Below, one piece after another: positions 63,655-64,000 of a stretch of 64,000 nucleotides of DNA (position 1 is its first letter; each line of letters opens with the position of its first letter). Made by a program: the position numbers and the translations under genes. The notes below the pieces were generated by a model. That model was not told the DNA's origin and did no database searches. It saw only the letters and a list, made by a program, of their open reading frames with translations. The DNA comes from Ifrita kowaldi (lineage: Eukaryota > Chordata > Aves > Passeriformes > Cinclosomatidae). The stretch is taken from assembly GCA_013398055.1 (NCBI GenBank), contig VZRS01005498.1, positions 1 through 64,000 of the forward strand. Reading direction: 5' to 3'.

Positions 63655-63925
63655 NNNNNNNNNNNNNNNNNNNNNNNNNNNNNNNNNNNNNNNNNNNNNN
63701 NNNNNNNNNNNNNNNNNNNNNNNNNNNNNNNNNNNNNNNNNNNNNNNNNNNNNNNNNNNNNNNNNNNNNNNNNNNNNNNNNNNNNNNNNNNNNNNNNNNN
63801 NNNNNNNNNNNNNNNNNNNNNNNNNNNNNNNNNNNNNNNNNNNNNNNNNNNNNNNNNNNNNNNNNNNNNNNNNNNNNNNNNNNNNNNNNNNNNNNNNNNN
63901 NNNNNNNNNNNNNNNNNNNNNNNNN
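63655..63925. other. Assembly gap (271 N)
   Basis: A run of 271 undetermined bases. Frames that appear to cross it are artefacts. Its left flank ends TTTTTTGGGGTGGGG and its right flank begins ATTGGTGGGTGGGTGGG, so the missing sequence is probably a G-rich tandem repeat that sequencing failed to cross. Whether 271 is a measured or estimated size cannot be told from the sequence. Confidence 0.98.
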
Positions 63926-63960
63926 ATTGGTGGGTGGGTGGGTGAGTGGGTTTTTTGGGG
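63926..63960 (+). repeat. (GGGT)n tract with G-quadruplex potential
   Basis: GGG runs at 63932, 63936, 63940 and 63948, plus GGGG at 63957, are separated by loops of 1, 1, 5 and 6 nt. Single-nucleotide loops make this a very stable G4 type. It directly abuts the gap, and G-rich sequence also stands on the other side. Confidence 0.85.
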
Positions 63961-64000
63961 TGATATAAGTCCTTGCTTCCAGGCACCTCTGTAAATGGCT
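63961..64000. other. Unremarkable right end of window
   Basis: Forty bases of ordinary unique-looking sequence. Nothing is recognised in them. Confidence 0.6.

Noticed and set aside
63614..63994. Frames of 102-126 codons at the right edge
   Set aside because: They consist mostly of undetermined bases in the assembly gap.

Overview
The window looks like nuclear DNA from a vertebrate, most likely a bird. The evidence is four decayed CR1 (chicken repeat 1) LINE 3' ends, with their typical wording and 8-bp ATTCTRTG-type terminal repeats. There are no Alu, B1 or recognisable L1 sequences, interspersed repeats are sparse, and one end carries a CpG island while the other ~63 kb is CpG-poor. There are no bacterial-type genes, operons, CRISPR arrays or phage genes. 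The open frames are short, overlap on both strands and match no protein I recognise.

Layout. Bases 1 to about 455 are a GC-rich, CpG-dense, TATA-less block with Sp1-type GC boxes, best read as a promoter and/or first exon of a gene that continues to the left or starts here. From about 520 to the right edge the sequence is CpG-depleted, intron-like or intergenic DNA. Two short intervals in it have well-formed plus-strand splice signals on both sides and could be small exons: 6044-6116 (73 bp) and 36063-36150 (88 bp). The second has every frame closed and carries tiny upstream ORFs, as a 5' untranslated exon would. If both are real, the simplest model is one plus-strand gene with its promoter at the left edge, one or two small leader exons and very long introns, with the main coding exons beyond the right edge. 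This model is an inference. No gene name can be given.

Other content. CR1 copies lie at 16031-16368 (-), 45024-45215 (+), 49980-50119 (+) and 55083-55342 (-). Five stretches look like fossils of an older MIR/L2-type amniote element, and one tRNA-like stretch is near 44.9 kb. There are simple repeats, several 13-44 bp local tandem duplications and three G-quadruplex-type tracts. One of these adjoins a 271-bp assembly gap at 63655-63925. Two compact clusters of retained CpGs (about 25.0-25.3 kb and 36.9 kb) stand out from the CpG-poor background and are the best internal candidates for regulatory elements or unrecognised exons.

I found no convincing new biological system. The most useful leads are the 36.06-37.3 kb neighbourhood (candidate leader exon, CpG cluster with an open frame, G4 tract and TAATTA-rich block within 1.3 kb), the 73-bp candidate exon at 6.04 kb, and the G-rich sequence around the gap.
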